Shown here: piece by piece, positions 43,975 to 55,679 of the stretch | How the letters are laid out: each line of letters starts with the position of its first letter | How positions within the stretch are numbered: the stretch's first letter is position 1 | From: Gymnopus androsaceus JB14 | Lineage: Eukaryota; Basidiomycota; Agaricomycetes; Agaricales; Omphalotaceae | Direction of reading: 5' to 3' | Length of the DNA stretch: 64,000 bases | Assembly (NCBI GenBank): GCA_009733575.1 | Contig: ML769481.1 | Coordinates: 62,001-126,000 of the forward strand | Translations under genes and position numbers: made by a program | Notes under the pieces: generated by a model | Seen by the model: only the letters and a program-made list of their open reading frames with translations | The model's database searches: none | What the model was told of the DNA's origin: nothing

Positions 43975-44330
43975 ATGCCTTCGAAGACTGAATGTCAGTA
44001 ATGTTCGCATCTCCTGCTGCTCCATTATCATCACGACTCACGATTTTCCGCCAGATGTTCATACCCTCAACACTGTTGTCCAACGCTATCGCTATACAGG
44101 AGAGTTCATAGACTCTCATCATGGCCCCCAACATTCTGGGTATTGGAGCTCTGTCGTCTACAGTGAGTTAATAGTATTATATCCATATACATATGCTATA
44201 TTTTCCATTAAATAATCGTTTTGTGATAGTCAATAACATGGAGTATGGAAATGCCACTGGTAGAACCCGTAAAGAGGCACGAGAATCCGCTGCCCGTGAA
44301 GCTCTTCTAGTTCTCCGTCACTACGCCTGA
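43975..44330 (+). CDS. Mini double-stranded RNA-binding domain protein B
   Basis: Three exons (43975-43993, 44055-44162, 44230-44330; 228 nt in frame) encode 75 residues: MPSKTEY, helix 1 VHTLNTVVQRYRYTGEF, SHHGPQHSGYWSSVVYINNM, EYGNATGRTRKEARESA, and REALLVLRHYA at the stop. GPQHSG corresponds to the conserved turn, and GRTRKEARESAA to the RNA-contacting start of helix 2, which is canonical. Intron positions and phases are identical to copy A, so they arose by duplication. Small single-dsRBD proteins exist in other mushrooms from memory; their role is not established. Confidence 0.75.
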
Positions 44331-44874
44331 CTCGTTCGACTTTCCGTTTGGGATACACATACCTTTACATCTTTTACGACATTTACGTCATATATCTTAA
44401 AGTCTATAATACTGTAATCTTTGACCTCTCAGGATATTAAGCGCCAACGATGTTGGTCGTCATTAGAAGTCATTATGTTCTATAGCGAGTTTCCAATCCA
44501 TTCATTACATCCGTCAGTGTAAACCCGGATTCCGGGAATTCAGTTTGGAAGCACCGTCTTATCAAAATCCAATCTTGATGTGCAACGCCTAGATATTAGA
44601 CTAAATGGTTAGCGCGACGTTAAGGACACAGAGAACTATACATGAAAAATCGCCTGGAATTCAATGTACCCCAACGTTAAAAAGAATTACATATTCAACA
44701 TGAAATATTATGGTATGTATAATACAGGGTAAATACAAACGAGTGGATTCATAGCAGTACACGGAATCGTCAGAAAGTAGCAAGAGTTCGTCACTTCGTA
44801 ATAAAAAGGTTCGGATTTTTCAAGTCCATTTTCTTCGTCGAGTTCTCCGACTTGCGCTGATCGTTAGTTTTTCT
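44331..44874. other. Intergenic between dsRBD B and the membrane protein
   Basis: Convergent 3' flanks. No gene seen. Confidence 0.4.
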
Positions 44875-46117
44875 CTACCGCTTCCCATTACCCTGAGGCG
44901 CCGAGCTTCCACTCGCGCCAGGTACCAAACTATCGTACGTTGGTGGAATTTCATCCGGACCCTCTGCATTATCGACTCGTCCACCATCTTGGTGAACCAA
45001 TACATCCCTCGATTGACTAGCAGGTCCAGCAGCAGATTTTTCTGCACCGCTGAACCTCCCAGGGACGAACCCTCCAACAAAATTCCCGGCATCTGTATCA
45101 GGATTCGCGATGCTGAACCTGTTTCCATGACTAGCACCGGCGCCACCAGAAGAGGTGCTCTGTGGGCCTACAGAGTACGGGTTTGGAAGACGCTCACTGC
45201 TTGATGCCAAGCCATACGGCGTCGTGCTTCCACTGCCCGCGACGGAAGGAGCACCAGTAGTGTCATATGCGCCGGAATATGCGGAAGGCGGAATGGATCC
45301 GTGCCCCTGGCTAGTTGAAACGCCTGTATGCTGGGCAGACATGGACGGAGGAAGCGTAGTCGTAGTAGCAGTGGTAGGGTGATACAAAGGATATGGAGCA
45401 ATTACTGTTGGAACATCGTGAGTCGTGATGATAATAGAACAGCAGAAGAGGTGAACGGTATTTACCTCCTGCACCCACTCCTGCACCAGCTAACCTTCCG
45501 CCCATTCCATCGTCGTCATCAGCTGTAGGAGCGATATTCGGCAATGTCGGACCTTGTTTTTTAAGGCCCTTAGGCTCACCCTTTGGTGGCTTTTGAGTAA
45601 CAACCCTGTCGGGATCGAAATTACCATCAAAGGCATCGAGAGAGCGTCGTCGCTGGCGACTTCGACGGCAAAGAACCACGGTAAGAATGAGTAGAAGGAT
45701 GAGTGCAACCCCACCTCCTACAGACCCGCCGACAATGGCTCCAGTATGGGATGTACTGGCGACACTATCATTGGAAGGAGTGACAGTGACCGTGGCTCCA
45801 GGTGGAAGAGTGGATTGTGTCGAAAAAACAGTGGTAAAAACCTGACCATTAGCCGATGTAGAAACAACAGTAGTCTGCACCGTAGTTGTAACTGGGGCTG
45901 TTAATGTTGAAGAGGTGGGTGCGCTAGACAATGAAGTTGAGCTGCTAGTAGTGCTGGTCAAACTGCTACTACTACTGTCAGTGCTACTGTCAGTGCTACT
46001 GGTGCTGGTGCTGGTGCTGGTGGAAGACGAACTAGTCGGTGGCGGGGTGGAAGATGGCAAGGAAGACGCTGAGGAAGATGAATCGCTTGCTGTGGAGGTC
46101 GAGTTCGCGGACGACAT
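44875..46117 (-). CDS. Ser/Thr-rich single-pass membrane protein (Mid2/SKG6-like architecture)
   Basis: Minus-strand start at 46117 (MSSANSTSTASDSSSSASS). About 110 residues of Ser/Thr-rich, probably O-glycosylated ectodomain with TTVQTTVVSTSANGQVFTTV, then a Gly-rich entry and transmembrane helix (AIVGGSVGGGVALILLLILT), then VVLCRRSRQRRRSLDAFDG on the cytoplasmic side and a long Pro/Ser/Gly-rich tail. An intron at 45405-45465 joins GAGVGAG to VIAPYPLYHP, and the protein ends SAPQGNGKR at 44875. No N-terminal signal peptide is visible, so the helix would be a signal-anchor. The layout is that of fungal wall-stress sensors and SKG6-type proteins, but function is not shown. The intron sequence is unusual (see findings). 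Confidence 0.75.
45405..45465 (-). other. Shared (introner-like) intron copy
   Basis: 61-nt GT-AG intron. Read in the sense of its gene, its last 42 bases match intron 1 of dsRBD gene A (43046-43102) at 39 positions, and intron 1 of gene B (43994-44054) more loosely. The neighbouring exons are unrelated. Confidence 0.75.
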
Positions 46118-46448
46118 GGTAAGCAAGTAAGCAAGAGCCTAGAGCCTAGAGCCTAATTAACCGTGTTTTAGGGGAGTGACATCATGAGCTTATTGCAGCG
46201 GGCCGCGTGGCAACCGCGTGGAGTAATTCTCTATTGCAAAACCATATTGCTATTTCTCCTACCGCAAACCGCCACCACACTAAAGACCAAGACGTGATTA
46301 ATGTATACACGCCTACCGACCCGTCTCAAACTATCAAGGATGTGCCAGTACTGCTGATCACGTCCACAAACTTGGGAATAATCCCTTATCAGATGCGGCC
46401 AAGAGTTAAAATAGTACACACTACTACTCTACAACACTGTCGGAGGTC

Positions 46449-46843
46449 ATGAATAAGAAATACGGAGATGTTTGCCTTGTCCGCGCAGGTATGTGAATCT
46501 TCACATTCTGTGGTGACTTGTTCCTGATAATAATTTTTTAAAAGCCCATTTTGACGATTTTTCTGAGTCTTACAAGGCCTGTATGGAGGCCAGTGAGAAT
46601 AAGGATCTCCCTGGCACGACTCCCCGGCCCCTTCGTCAATCTTCGGAAAGAGCCAGTTTCTTTTCTTATATGAACATCGCGTTCGAAATGCCTCCCGATT
46701 TCTCGCACAGTGTGCTTGATGAGAATGGTATCTTTGGTCGGCAGGGCAGCGACCTTCCCGGTTTTATGATGCACAAGATTTCGCAAATAGAGAGTAAAAG
46801 AGTTGGAGTGATTCGCCGCAAACGGTATGTGGTCAAGCCGTGA
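46449..46843 (+). CDS. Hypothetical protein, 112 residues
   Basis: Two exons (46449-46488 and 46545-46843) join in frame (339 nt): MNKKYGDVCLVRA then AHFDDFSESYKACMEASENK, DLPGTTPRPLRQSSERASF, FSYMNIAFEMPPDFSHSVLD, GRQGSDLPGFMMHKISQIES and KRVGVIRRKRYVVKP. The intron is canonical (GTATGT..AAAAG). I do not recognise a domain. There is no signal peptide or membrane segment, and the C-terminus is basic. Coding is supported by the exact splice and balanced composition only. Confidence 0.45.
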
Positions 46844-47193
46844 TTAATGTGTAGGATACTGATTTTGCTTTAGCACATGAACGTTACTTGATCGCTATTC
46901 CAACTCAAAGAGTTGGACTTCAACGAGTTTGTCAGCACAACCCAGGTTGAGACTCCAGAGCTCCAGCCCCTAAGTTCAGCATGGTGTCTATCGGGTTCAA
47001 ATTCAATTCAGGCCGGCACTGCATTCGAAAACCTCCACTAACGCAACTCCCCGGACTCCCTCAGTCTCAGTCAAAGGTATATCAGCCCCAACCCAGGCGG
47101 TTTCAGCAATACTGAACTAGGCCGATTGTTTGATGTTGAAGGACGTCCGAGGATGAATTGATACGAGATTGGAATTATGTGCGCGCGTCGCGT
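46844..47193. other. Intergenic upstream of tRNA-Gln
   Basis: No gene seen. Confidence 0.4.
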
Positions 47194-47278
47194 GGTCTAA
47201 TAATGTAGAGGTTAGCACACGGGATTTTGATGTGTCAGTCCTTTTCCCGTAACCCAGGTTCGAGTTCTGGTTAGACCT
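47194..47278 (+). tRNA. tRNA-Gln (anticodon UUG) with a short intron
   Basis: A perfect 7-bp acceptor stem (GGTCTAA with TTAGACC) and D-arm region ATGTAGAGGTTAGCAC. The anticodon stem CGGGA pairs with TCCCG around loop TTTTGAT, with anticodon TTG. An insert of about 13 nt directly after position 37 is the normal place for a nuclear tRNA intron. The T arm is CCAGG-TTCGAGT-TCTGG, with one G-U pair. It is typical of a functional gene. Confidence 0.88.
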
Positions 47279-47378
47279 TGATAACCTTTCCTTTCAGTTT
47301 TTTCATCGGGCCTTTTGTGGCTTATTTTATTTATTTAATTTAATTTGCAGCGTTCAAGGCTAAGCCATAGCAACATTA

Positions 47379-48467
47379 GGGACAGTCGAAGTGGTGCTGA
47401 AATCGTCGCTGAAGTGTTCCCTGCTTCAATTTAAGCGTTGAGCGGCTCGATAATCGCTGAAACCATTATTTTTACTCCTTGATGTGATAAATGTATATTT
47501 CAGCGACTGATTATTTGCAGCTTTTCAGCGAAAATGAAAAGGGTCGGTCAATTGTTCCGACGCTGAAATGATTTTTCAGCAACCAAGGGGTATGTAGAAA
47601 CTTAAGCGCCCATATCATGATGGGGAAGAGGGGGGCAGACTCCTTCCCATTCGCGTTTGCAAGGGGGATAATGAGAGTAGTGTAGTATATATCTTATCTA
47701 ATCTGAGTTGTCATCAAAAGCTTATTGTGATTATCCCTTGCAAAGCGACTGGCATAAACTGCAGTGGCACATTGGCCTTGTTTGGGCCTTTGGCCATGGA
47801 ACCAGTCACTTGGCAGCCCAAGCGCCCAAACAAAGCCAAAGTGCCACTGCAGTTTATGCCAGTCGCTTTGCAAGGGATAATTACAATAAACTTTTATGAC
47901 ACGTGAGTACTACACTCTCATTATTTTCCCTTGCAAATGCAAATGGGAAGGAGTCTGGGAGGGGGGTCCAGAGGCTCTTAAGGTCAAAATATTTTGACCA
48001 TTTTAGTGGTTGTTTTCATGTTGAATGATGCTTTAAAGTACCATATATGTACAATTCCACATTTATCCTGTACTAGAGAGCATCAAATCCTCCTTGCAGG
48101 CAATACTGTATGCGCTGTTAATGTGGATGGGAGAAAGTTTGTGGAGAGCTCTGACTCACTCTGAACTGATGTAATAAAAGTGCAATCATGTTAATTGGCC
48201 TGAAATAACATCACATTAAAGGGTAAATGTCTTCAGGACACTTTGAAAAATTAGGCTCTGGCAACAGCGGCAGAGAAAAAATGTTAGGTGTGTGTGTGGG
48301 AATTAATTACTATATAAGGATAAAGGAGGTGGGGAGGGGGTTTCGGAAGCCTTAAGGTCTACAACGTGATATCCAAAATTTTTATTTTGCATACCCCTTG
48401 TCAGCGACTTTGTTTTATTCTTTCAGTGCCCTTTCAGCGGCATTTTATTTCCCGCTTTGACCGTCCC
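47379..48467. mobile_element. TA-flanked non-autonomous element with terminal inverted repeats
   Basis: The left end reads GGGACAGTCGAAG and the right end on the other strand GGGACGGTCAAAG. Each is flanked directly by TA (47377-47378 and 48468-48469), consistent with the TA target duplication of Tc1/mariner-type elements. A second inverted pair (CAAGGGGTATG at 47584 and CATACCCCTTG at 48390) nests inside. Recurrent CAGCG motifs sit near both ends. No transposase frame, so it would need help in trans. Confidence 0.65.
47625..47970. repeat. Long foldback palindrome (arms about 165 bp)
   Basis: The left arm contains CAGACTCCTTCCCATT, TTGCAAGGGGGATAATGAGAG, CTTATTGTGATTATCCCTTG and CAAAGCGACTGGCATAAACT, then GCAGTGGCAC. 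The right arm carries the same blocks in reverse complement, in reverse order, with few mismatches around a centre near 47795. The transcript of either strand would form a long hairpin. Confidence 0.88.
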
Positions 48468-48474
48468 TATTGTT

Positions 48475-48807
48475 TAGAGAGAAGAAAATAATATTGATTG
48501 TATGGGTGTATGTATGTAAAACAGAAAACAGAAACCAACTGGAACTGAGTGAGTGAGAGGGAAAAAGAGATATAAAGTACAGATATGTACTGGAGTTGAT
48601 TTTTAGAGTAGCGATAGGTAGTGTAGCAAATATGAGAAAAAAAAGACAAGCAACGATTTATACAAAGGAGAAAAATTAGGGTTCTGAACCGCCATCCCAT
48701 CCTACCAATCATCAAAAGTCTACCACACTAGGCTTTCATCAAGAAATATCTATCTTCTTCTTCTTCTCCTTTGTCTTCATCGTCTTCAGCCCTCCCAACC
48801 TCAATAC
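48475..48807. other. 3' flank of UFD4
   Basis: AT-rich with a GAGAGG stretch; no gene seen. Confidence 0.4.
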
Positions 48808-51800
48808 TCAAGACAAATGGAAGCTCCCCAAACCCTCCTTGATCGCTACACCCAACTTGTCCTTCATAACCTTCTTGCTCGAATACTCGGGCAGCTTGAG
48901 ATAGTTCACACACGTCATTACACTTGGGAGATAGTCGTCCGCCGTCAGAGGTGCCTCATGTGGCTTGCGCACAACAGTGAGCGGGGGGCTAAGGCCGCGG
49001 AAACCTGTGTTACCAACGTAAGAAAATGCATCGTCGGCAAAAACCAAGAAAAACAAACCTCCAATAGGCAACTTCGGGCTCCCAGTAATAAACTGCAAAA
49101 AGTCCCTCCTCGTGCTCGGATTGTACTCTGCCATGATCTCAATGAGATCCCTGATCGCACGGCTCTCAGGATTGAAGCCATGGTCTGCTTTGAGAGCTTC
49201 TCCGAGAGCTGAGCGACAAATCAATAAATGTAACTAATAATGAGCCGTCATAAATTCAAATCTCACATTCGGTGCTCCAATCCTCTTCTCCATTCCCAAA
49301 CAACATCACCAATTCATCGACCGAGAACGATTGTAGATCACCGATCGGGAACACTTTGCTGAATCCCTCACGGAAAGCTCGAGCTTGCAGTGCGCTTCCG
49401 GATCCGATGATGGCATCGAGGACGAGGGAGACGTATTCGGATACATTGGCGGATGTGACAGGGATGTCTTTTCCTGAGGGCTGTAGAAATGGTAGATGTA
49501 TTAGTGTTCAGCTCTTGGAATATATGGGGAAAAACTACATACCTTCAACTCGATATCATATCCTGGCAAGGTAAAGTCCAACGCGAGATCTTCAACAGTG
49601 ACCGACGCTTCGACTAGCGCTAGCTTCTTCGCCAGCTAAATAGAAGTTAGCCTTGGTAGCATGTGTTGAGAATGAGGGATATACCTTGGTGTCGCTCGGT
49701 CGGTTGTTGTTTTTGCTTCTCGGATGCAGATGCAATCGTCAAAAGTTTGGTGAGGGAGTTAGCTAGATCGACGTCAACGAGCTAAAGGGGGGGAATGAGT
49801 TATTTGAGGGGAGATTCCTGTAAGAGATGCATACCTGAAGCGATGCAATAGTCAAGGGAACTTCCTCTCCCAACACGAGCTTGAGAAATATCTTGTTGAA
49901 TGACAGGTCGATGATACGCGAGTCAAGCAGCGCCTTGGCCACGAATTGACCGATGACTCTGAAGATATGTGTCCGTTTTCTGAAAGAGAAGGTATCAGTC
50001 AGTATACACATACTGGATAGTGTGCTGTGAACACTCACTGGCCCCCATCATTAGCCATATCCTCCGCTCCGATCGGCGCAGGATACAGCCCACTCGGATG
50101 GTTCACAAACGATCCATTCCCAGCCGCACCATGATCCACATCTCTCCAAATCTTCAAATCCTTCCTCGCAAACTCCTTTGACACCAGCGAATAAAACTCC
50201 AACGTTGGTCCCAAAGCCCGTTCCAACTTCCTCAAAGTACTCCACTTCAAGAACCGAGGATGAGGAGCCGTAGAGTTCGAACACCTTTACCGCACTCTCC
50301 AAGATGTGTTTCCTCGATATGCGCACCTTTTGTCGTTGCAACCGTCCAAGGAACCCGATGCCATCATCCCGTCTCGAGTTGTCTTGTCCGCCGCGTGACT
50401 GCTGTGATTGCCACTTGAGGATGAGTCGTGCATAGCCGAAGGAAGTTGACTGGAGGAAGTTGTACCTCGTAGCGAATGGGAAAAGGAACGGGAAATGTTG
50501 AGGAAGGTCAAGGGCCCAGTCAGGTAAGCAGGAGCTGGATAATAAGGATTAGCGCAGGATTTGTAATTTATTCAGGAGCTTACCTAGCGACGATCATCGT
50601 CTCCTCCAATTGACGAGTCAGCTTCGCACTCAGTTTGTTGTTCACAAACGCAGTCTCCGGAAGGTTTCGTTTCTCACCACTAAACAATGATCCTTCCGCC
50701 TCGAGACTGTTCAGTTGATGTAGAACACGAAGTAAGCGGAGGACTTTGGCGTGCGGGGCGTCATCAGCGAGAGAGGACAGTGGTGGCGTCGAGGATCGCG
50801 TTTTGATACTCGACTCGGAGCCATCTATGGAAAGACCAACTTAGTTGGTATTGGAGACTGAATGGAATGGAAAACTTACTGTCAGAGGCCGGCGCAGGAC
50901 CAGAAACTTTCTTGAACTTGATCGTATATACACCCTGCCATAACAGACTTGGAGGTACGGGACCAGTCTTTTTCCTCATCTCATGCTGATGAATAGCACC
51001 GTAGATCGTCAGATCTAGCGGTAGAACATGATCATCCATAGCAAACTCCAAATGCCAATCAGTAGGTTTCGCCTTCAAAGCAGAAGCATAGGAAGGTCGG
51101 GATGAAGTAGAAGGTCTCAATGATGAGGATGCTCCCTGGCTCATCGACACGCTCGGGTTAGGTGTCGCCACCCGCGTTCCATCGGGTGTTTGAGCTTCGA
51201 CTTTCGATCCATCTTCGGCGACAGACAAAGTGACAGTCTTGTCAGATATTGAGGTATCGGGGTTGACCTCTTCGTCATCGAACACTTCCGCATCTACTTC
51301 CTCATCTGAAAACTCAGCCTGCATTTCAGAGTCAACGACCGTCTCACTGGGTGCTGATTCTGGAGCCGGAGGCGGTGGCATTCCAGGCAGGTCAGAGCTA
51401 GAGCTCGTTGATGCCATATTTGCATCAGCAGCGGGTGCTTCAACGGGAGCATCATCAGCTGGAGCAGTGGTCGAAACTGAACTTTTCGCGCTGAGACGCT
51501 GGCTTCGTCGACGAGTTATTGTAGACGCTGAGCTACCTTCCTGTGGTGTAGAAGATTCTGCCGCGGGTGCGGGAGGTTCAGATCTGCTAGGTTCTCCAGA
51601 GCCACTGCCACCACCGCGCGACGATCCTGCGAATCCAGAGGCAGCCAATGCAGCAAGCATCCCTGATAATCGAGAACCACTGCCGGTAAGCAGGCCTGCC
51701 ACTCGCGGCCGAAGGTAATCATGGAGAGCTTGGAAAGTCGCAATAGCATGTATGGAAACAACAATGTTGTGTAGGTTCCGGGGCACGCCTGAATCATCCT

Positions 51801-54800
51801 CCGCGACTAGGCGGAGACGGAGCTGACGAGCAAGCAAAGAAGGAGAGCTGCGTTTCGAATCTGGATGCAAAACATCTTTAATATACTTCATAGGCAAAGT
51901 AAATTGTATAGCTCACCGTCTGAGCCCTGAGATACTGTGATAACATCGAAAGATTCCATCCTAGTAAAACTCTCTTGCAGCTTTTTGACGAAGGTAGAGA
52001 ATGGTGTCTGCGAGCTGACTAAAGCTTTCTTTTTCCGACTGACCAACGAATCTAGAAGAAGTTCCTTGCGCCGAGAAAGAGGTACTAGACATGGTTATGT
52101 TAAAACAATTGTTCTAATAAACCAAGAATAACATACCTTTGCGCTCCGTATCAGTAGCAAACTTCAACAGACCGTCAACAAGGCCACTCTGCAAAAGCTC
52201 AAAGCTGGAGACAGATGTATGAGGCGACGCAAATAGCGCGCTAAGGTTCCATAACGCTTCAGACAACTCTTGTTCAGATGCATTTGGAGGGACTAATGCG
52301 TTCGACGAGAGTTTTCAACCCTTTGAGGGTATTGTTGCTCTCGGCCTGATCATCCCCTGATAAGTACTTGAACTTGATAATCCGAGCACGCAGAGTGATA
52401 GCATCCTCTGGGTCAAGCGCGAGAGACGTGAGCTTTTTGTATCCAGGTATAGTCGGCGCTGAGGAGGAGCCAGTTGGTGTGGGCGCATCAGGTGTTCCAG
52501 CATCCGAAGGCTCTTTCTCCTTCTCCTTCTCCTTTCTCTCTTCTCTTTCTCTTTCTCTTTTTCCTTGTCCAGCTTTTCCTTTATTTTTGACGAAGCCAAA
52601 ATGCGAGCCGCCAGGGTCTCGATCTCATGGAAGACTCCTTCTCGTCGGAAGGTAGGTTTATACAATGAAGGTACTTTGGATAAAAGAAGATCCACAAGCT
52701 GTAGCGCACCGATCACCAGAGTAGGGTGATCTCGAGATGAGAGAATAGAGGATGCGAAACTTGCAACAGGAACAAACTAGAAAGAGGCAATCAATGAAAT
52801 TAATCCCGTAGATAGTAGAGGAGTCATACCGTCAAAACTTGCTTTAATCCGTCAGCATCGAGGAAGCTAGCCGCTTTGAAGCAAGCCCGTTAAGGTTTTC
52901 ACCCTCACTGGGGTGTTGACACTGGCGGCGTAGACATCGATAAGGATAGGCACTGTGAGTTGCATAAAGCGTCCAACAACAGTAGGCTTGGAGCGCAAAA
53001 GTTCTGTCCGATCCGTAGCAGGAGTAGCCGCGGATCCTGAAGTCGACGCTTCTGGCGCTTGGGGAGGCTCTTCTGGTGCGGGCGAAGGAGCAGAAGGTGG
53101 AGGAGGGATTAACATTGCTGCCACCAGAGGAGCCTGGGCCGCTGCTCGAGCGGCTGCCTTGTCTGCCTTGGTTTTCGCTTTCATCATTTTTGCCAATGTT
53201 TTCTCCGTATACGCCTTGTGATCGAAAAACACCATCTGAAAACGAGAATGGTTAAAGACATCTTCTGTGGTATTGATAGTGAACTGACCTTTGGGCAATG
53301 GAGGCATCAATTCTGAGATGAAACTCAATGTCTCCTCGATTTGGTCTTTGGGCCGATGTGCGAGGTTCTCCATCACAGTCATGTCAGCGAGTCCTCCGCC
53401 CAAGCCTTGTCCGCCACTTGCATCCCCCTGTTCAGACGAGTTTTCTGACGCTGATGGCAGGACGCCCGTAAGAATCTGATATAATGTATCCACGATGTCG
53501 GCCTCCAGAAGAGCGACAGTAATCTTGGGGCTGACTCGTGCAGCAGTCGAAAGGGCTCTCAGTAGGAGAGTGTAGGTGTTGGGAGCGACCAACGGTGAAC
53601 CTCCCGCCGGCATAAGTAGCTGATTGACTGCTCGGATGAGCTCTGTATCCACGAGAGCTTCAAGATTCTCAATGGAGGCTCTATGGTAAGAGTCTATCAC
53701 GCGGATGACACAGAGACAAGCGTATTCAACAAGTCGTTGATCAGAGTAGGAGAGGCAATTCCTGATGATTGACCAGACACCGCTGATCATGGGAAAGTGT
53801 TCTGAGGAAACATTTCGACAGCAGTTCGAAGCAGCTTGAAGTGCGGTTCTTTGAACGGCGATAGAAAAGAAATCGAGGTAATTGAGCAGAGCTCCGAGAC
53901 CGCCCTCTCGGACGATAGAGCTAGGAAATTCTTCGGATATCTTCTCCATTGTCTGAACATTATTATCACATTAGTTTGGCGTTTAAGCGAAGGATAGCCA
54001 CCGATAAGACACATACGCTCAACGTTTGTTCCGCTAGGTCAATATATGATATCTCAATTAGTTTGCTGCACAGAACAGGGATCGCCCCGTGATAGACAAC
54101 AGTGTGCGCAACACCAGGAAGAGCTTCCATAAGGTTGGCCAAACACCTGCAAGCAAGCACCTGAGCTTCGAGGTTATCATCACCGGCGTACGTCCCGCCC
54201 GCGCTCATGGCCAATGCAGCGGCGAGAGCAGCATCCTCGTCTCGTTCTTCATCGCCGTCATCACCGTCTTCATCTTCATCTTCATCACGCTCTGCACCGC
54301 GGCCACCGAGGATTTTGACCAACTCGCGCACAAAAGCTTCCACTTGGAAAGAACCAGCCAATGTGTCCTCGGTGCTGATACTGAGTAACTCACTGAGCTC
54401 TTGCAAAGTGACAAGACGGGTGGTAGGATCGGCGGTGCTCTTGATGTTATTCAACATGGTCTTGAGACGCGATGATAGCGACATCATATATGAGCCAAAT
54501 TGACGATAGTCACCGAAAATGGCCAAGGCAGCAGCAGCTTCATCCATGCCGCCTGACATGCCACTGCCCCGAGCAGGGGAAGAGCCTTCATCGCCATCTC
54601 CCTCGTCTTCGTCACGATCGTCATCATCCCCTTCGCCATCGTCTTCGCCGATATGCTCATGCGCAATCTCCGATGCCTCTGCATGTCCTTCCTCCACGTC
54701 TTCCATGGGCTCTACGGGGTCGTCTTCCTCGCGATCTGATCCTTCAGGTTTGAACTCTGGATCCATCATGTTGATGTCTTCATCATGATGCTGGGAAGAG

Positions 54801-55447
54801 TCGGCTGCAGCCATCGCTTTAGCTTTGGCGGCCATCTTGCCTTTGGTTGTAGATCTGTCTGTTGTTAGCGCAATGCAAAGATACAGAAACTAGAAGTAGA
54901 ATACCTGGTCTTTCTCGGCATAGTGTCAGTCTGGAATCGGAGGCTGTAAGAGGTTCTGGCTCTTTTGGAGGATGGACCTGAAATGTCTTCTTCTGAAGAT
55001 GGTTCGGGTGCTGCACGTTTCTTTCCTTTGGTGTCCTTTACAGGTTCGTTGATAGTGAGGGGAGGATTAGTTACGAGACCGCTACGACGAGTGCTGAAAA
55101 GTCATGTGAGATTTCTATGGAAAATGGAGAAATGAGATGACAAACCTTCTCCGTGGCGGTTCTTCAGTCGAAAATTCTTTAGCTTTGCCTTTTCCGGAGG
55201 CTGATTCACGAATTCGTTTGTTGCTGGCTCGGGTACCGCGAGATGGTTCAGCTGGTAAGGCTGAGGAAGAGGGTTGTTCAGCAGACAGGTCGCGTTTGTC
55301 CTGCTCCTTTTCCTGCTTCTGCTTTGCGGCCTTGACTCGCGCACTGGATCGTATGGGTTTCGCTGAAATATCTGCGGAAGGGTCTTGTTCGAGCTGAGCT
55401 GTGGAAGATATACTGGCAGTAGCTCCTTGATGAAGATTTAAGTCCAT
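48808..55447 (-). CDS. UFD4: HECT-type E3 ubiquitin ligase Ufd4/TRIP12
   Basis: Ubiquitin-fusion-degradation ligase that builds chains on N-terminal-ubiquitin and N-degron substrates. Minus-strand start at 55447 (MDLNLHQGATASISSTAQLE). The N-terminal part is basic and disordered (SSARVKAAKQKQEKEQDKRD), then very acidic (EDDPVEPMEDVEEGHAEASE). ARM-type repeats follow (FGSYMMSLSSRLKTMLNNIK, RLVTLQELSELLSISTEDTL, VEAFVRELVKILGG, MEKISEEFPSSIVREGGLGA). A Ser-rich middle leads to the C-terminal HECT domain, ending GFNPESRAIRDLIEIMAEYN, RRDFLQFITGSPKLPIGG, then SVMTCVNYLKLPEYSS with the catalytic Cys, and KEGLGSFHLS at 48808. In this family the FHLS end is typical. More than 15 short introns; about 1,850 residues. 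No frame break noticed. Confidence 0.93.
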
Positions 55448-55679
55448 TTAGTGTCTGCAGCCAGCCATCGATAGTAAAGAAGGTGAGTGCCAGCCGTCTT
55501 TGTCGTCTCACAACTTCAAGGATGAGTACAGCCTGGGAGAGCTCAAGCGCTGCTTATTTAATAAGCCGGCCGGCTTCTTCGGCTTTGACTCAATGCAAAG
55601 TCCCCAAAGTTTACATTCATTCTTTGTATTCTAGTTCAAGGACACAATAATAGCTTTGTAAATTATAGATTTTCCTTGA

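Larger units (their letters stand above)
42691..44400 (+). repeat. Tandem duplication carrying the two mini dsRBD genes
   Basis: Unit 1 (about 42700-43440) and unit 2 (about 43650-44400) are colinear. Both begin near AGGCCAGTGAGACGAATGGA, share GGAGGTCCTTGTGCTGTTAC, TGCGGGATTTAACAATC, CGGTTCTTNACCTTGGAGG and then the whole small gene, and end with TTTACGTCATATAT. Divergence is moderate, with indels upstream of the genes. Confidence 0.8.

Noticed and set aside
52315..54835. Several 90-100 codon plus-strand frames rich in Ser/Pro/Ala
   Set aside because: Antisense shadows of the acidic and Ser-rich parts of UFD4.
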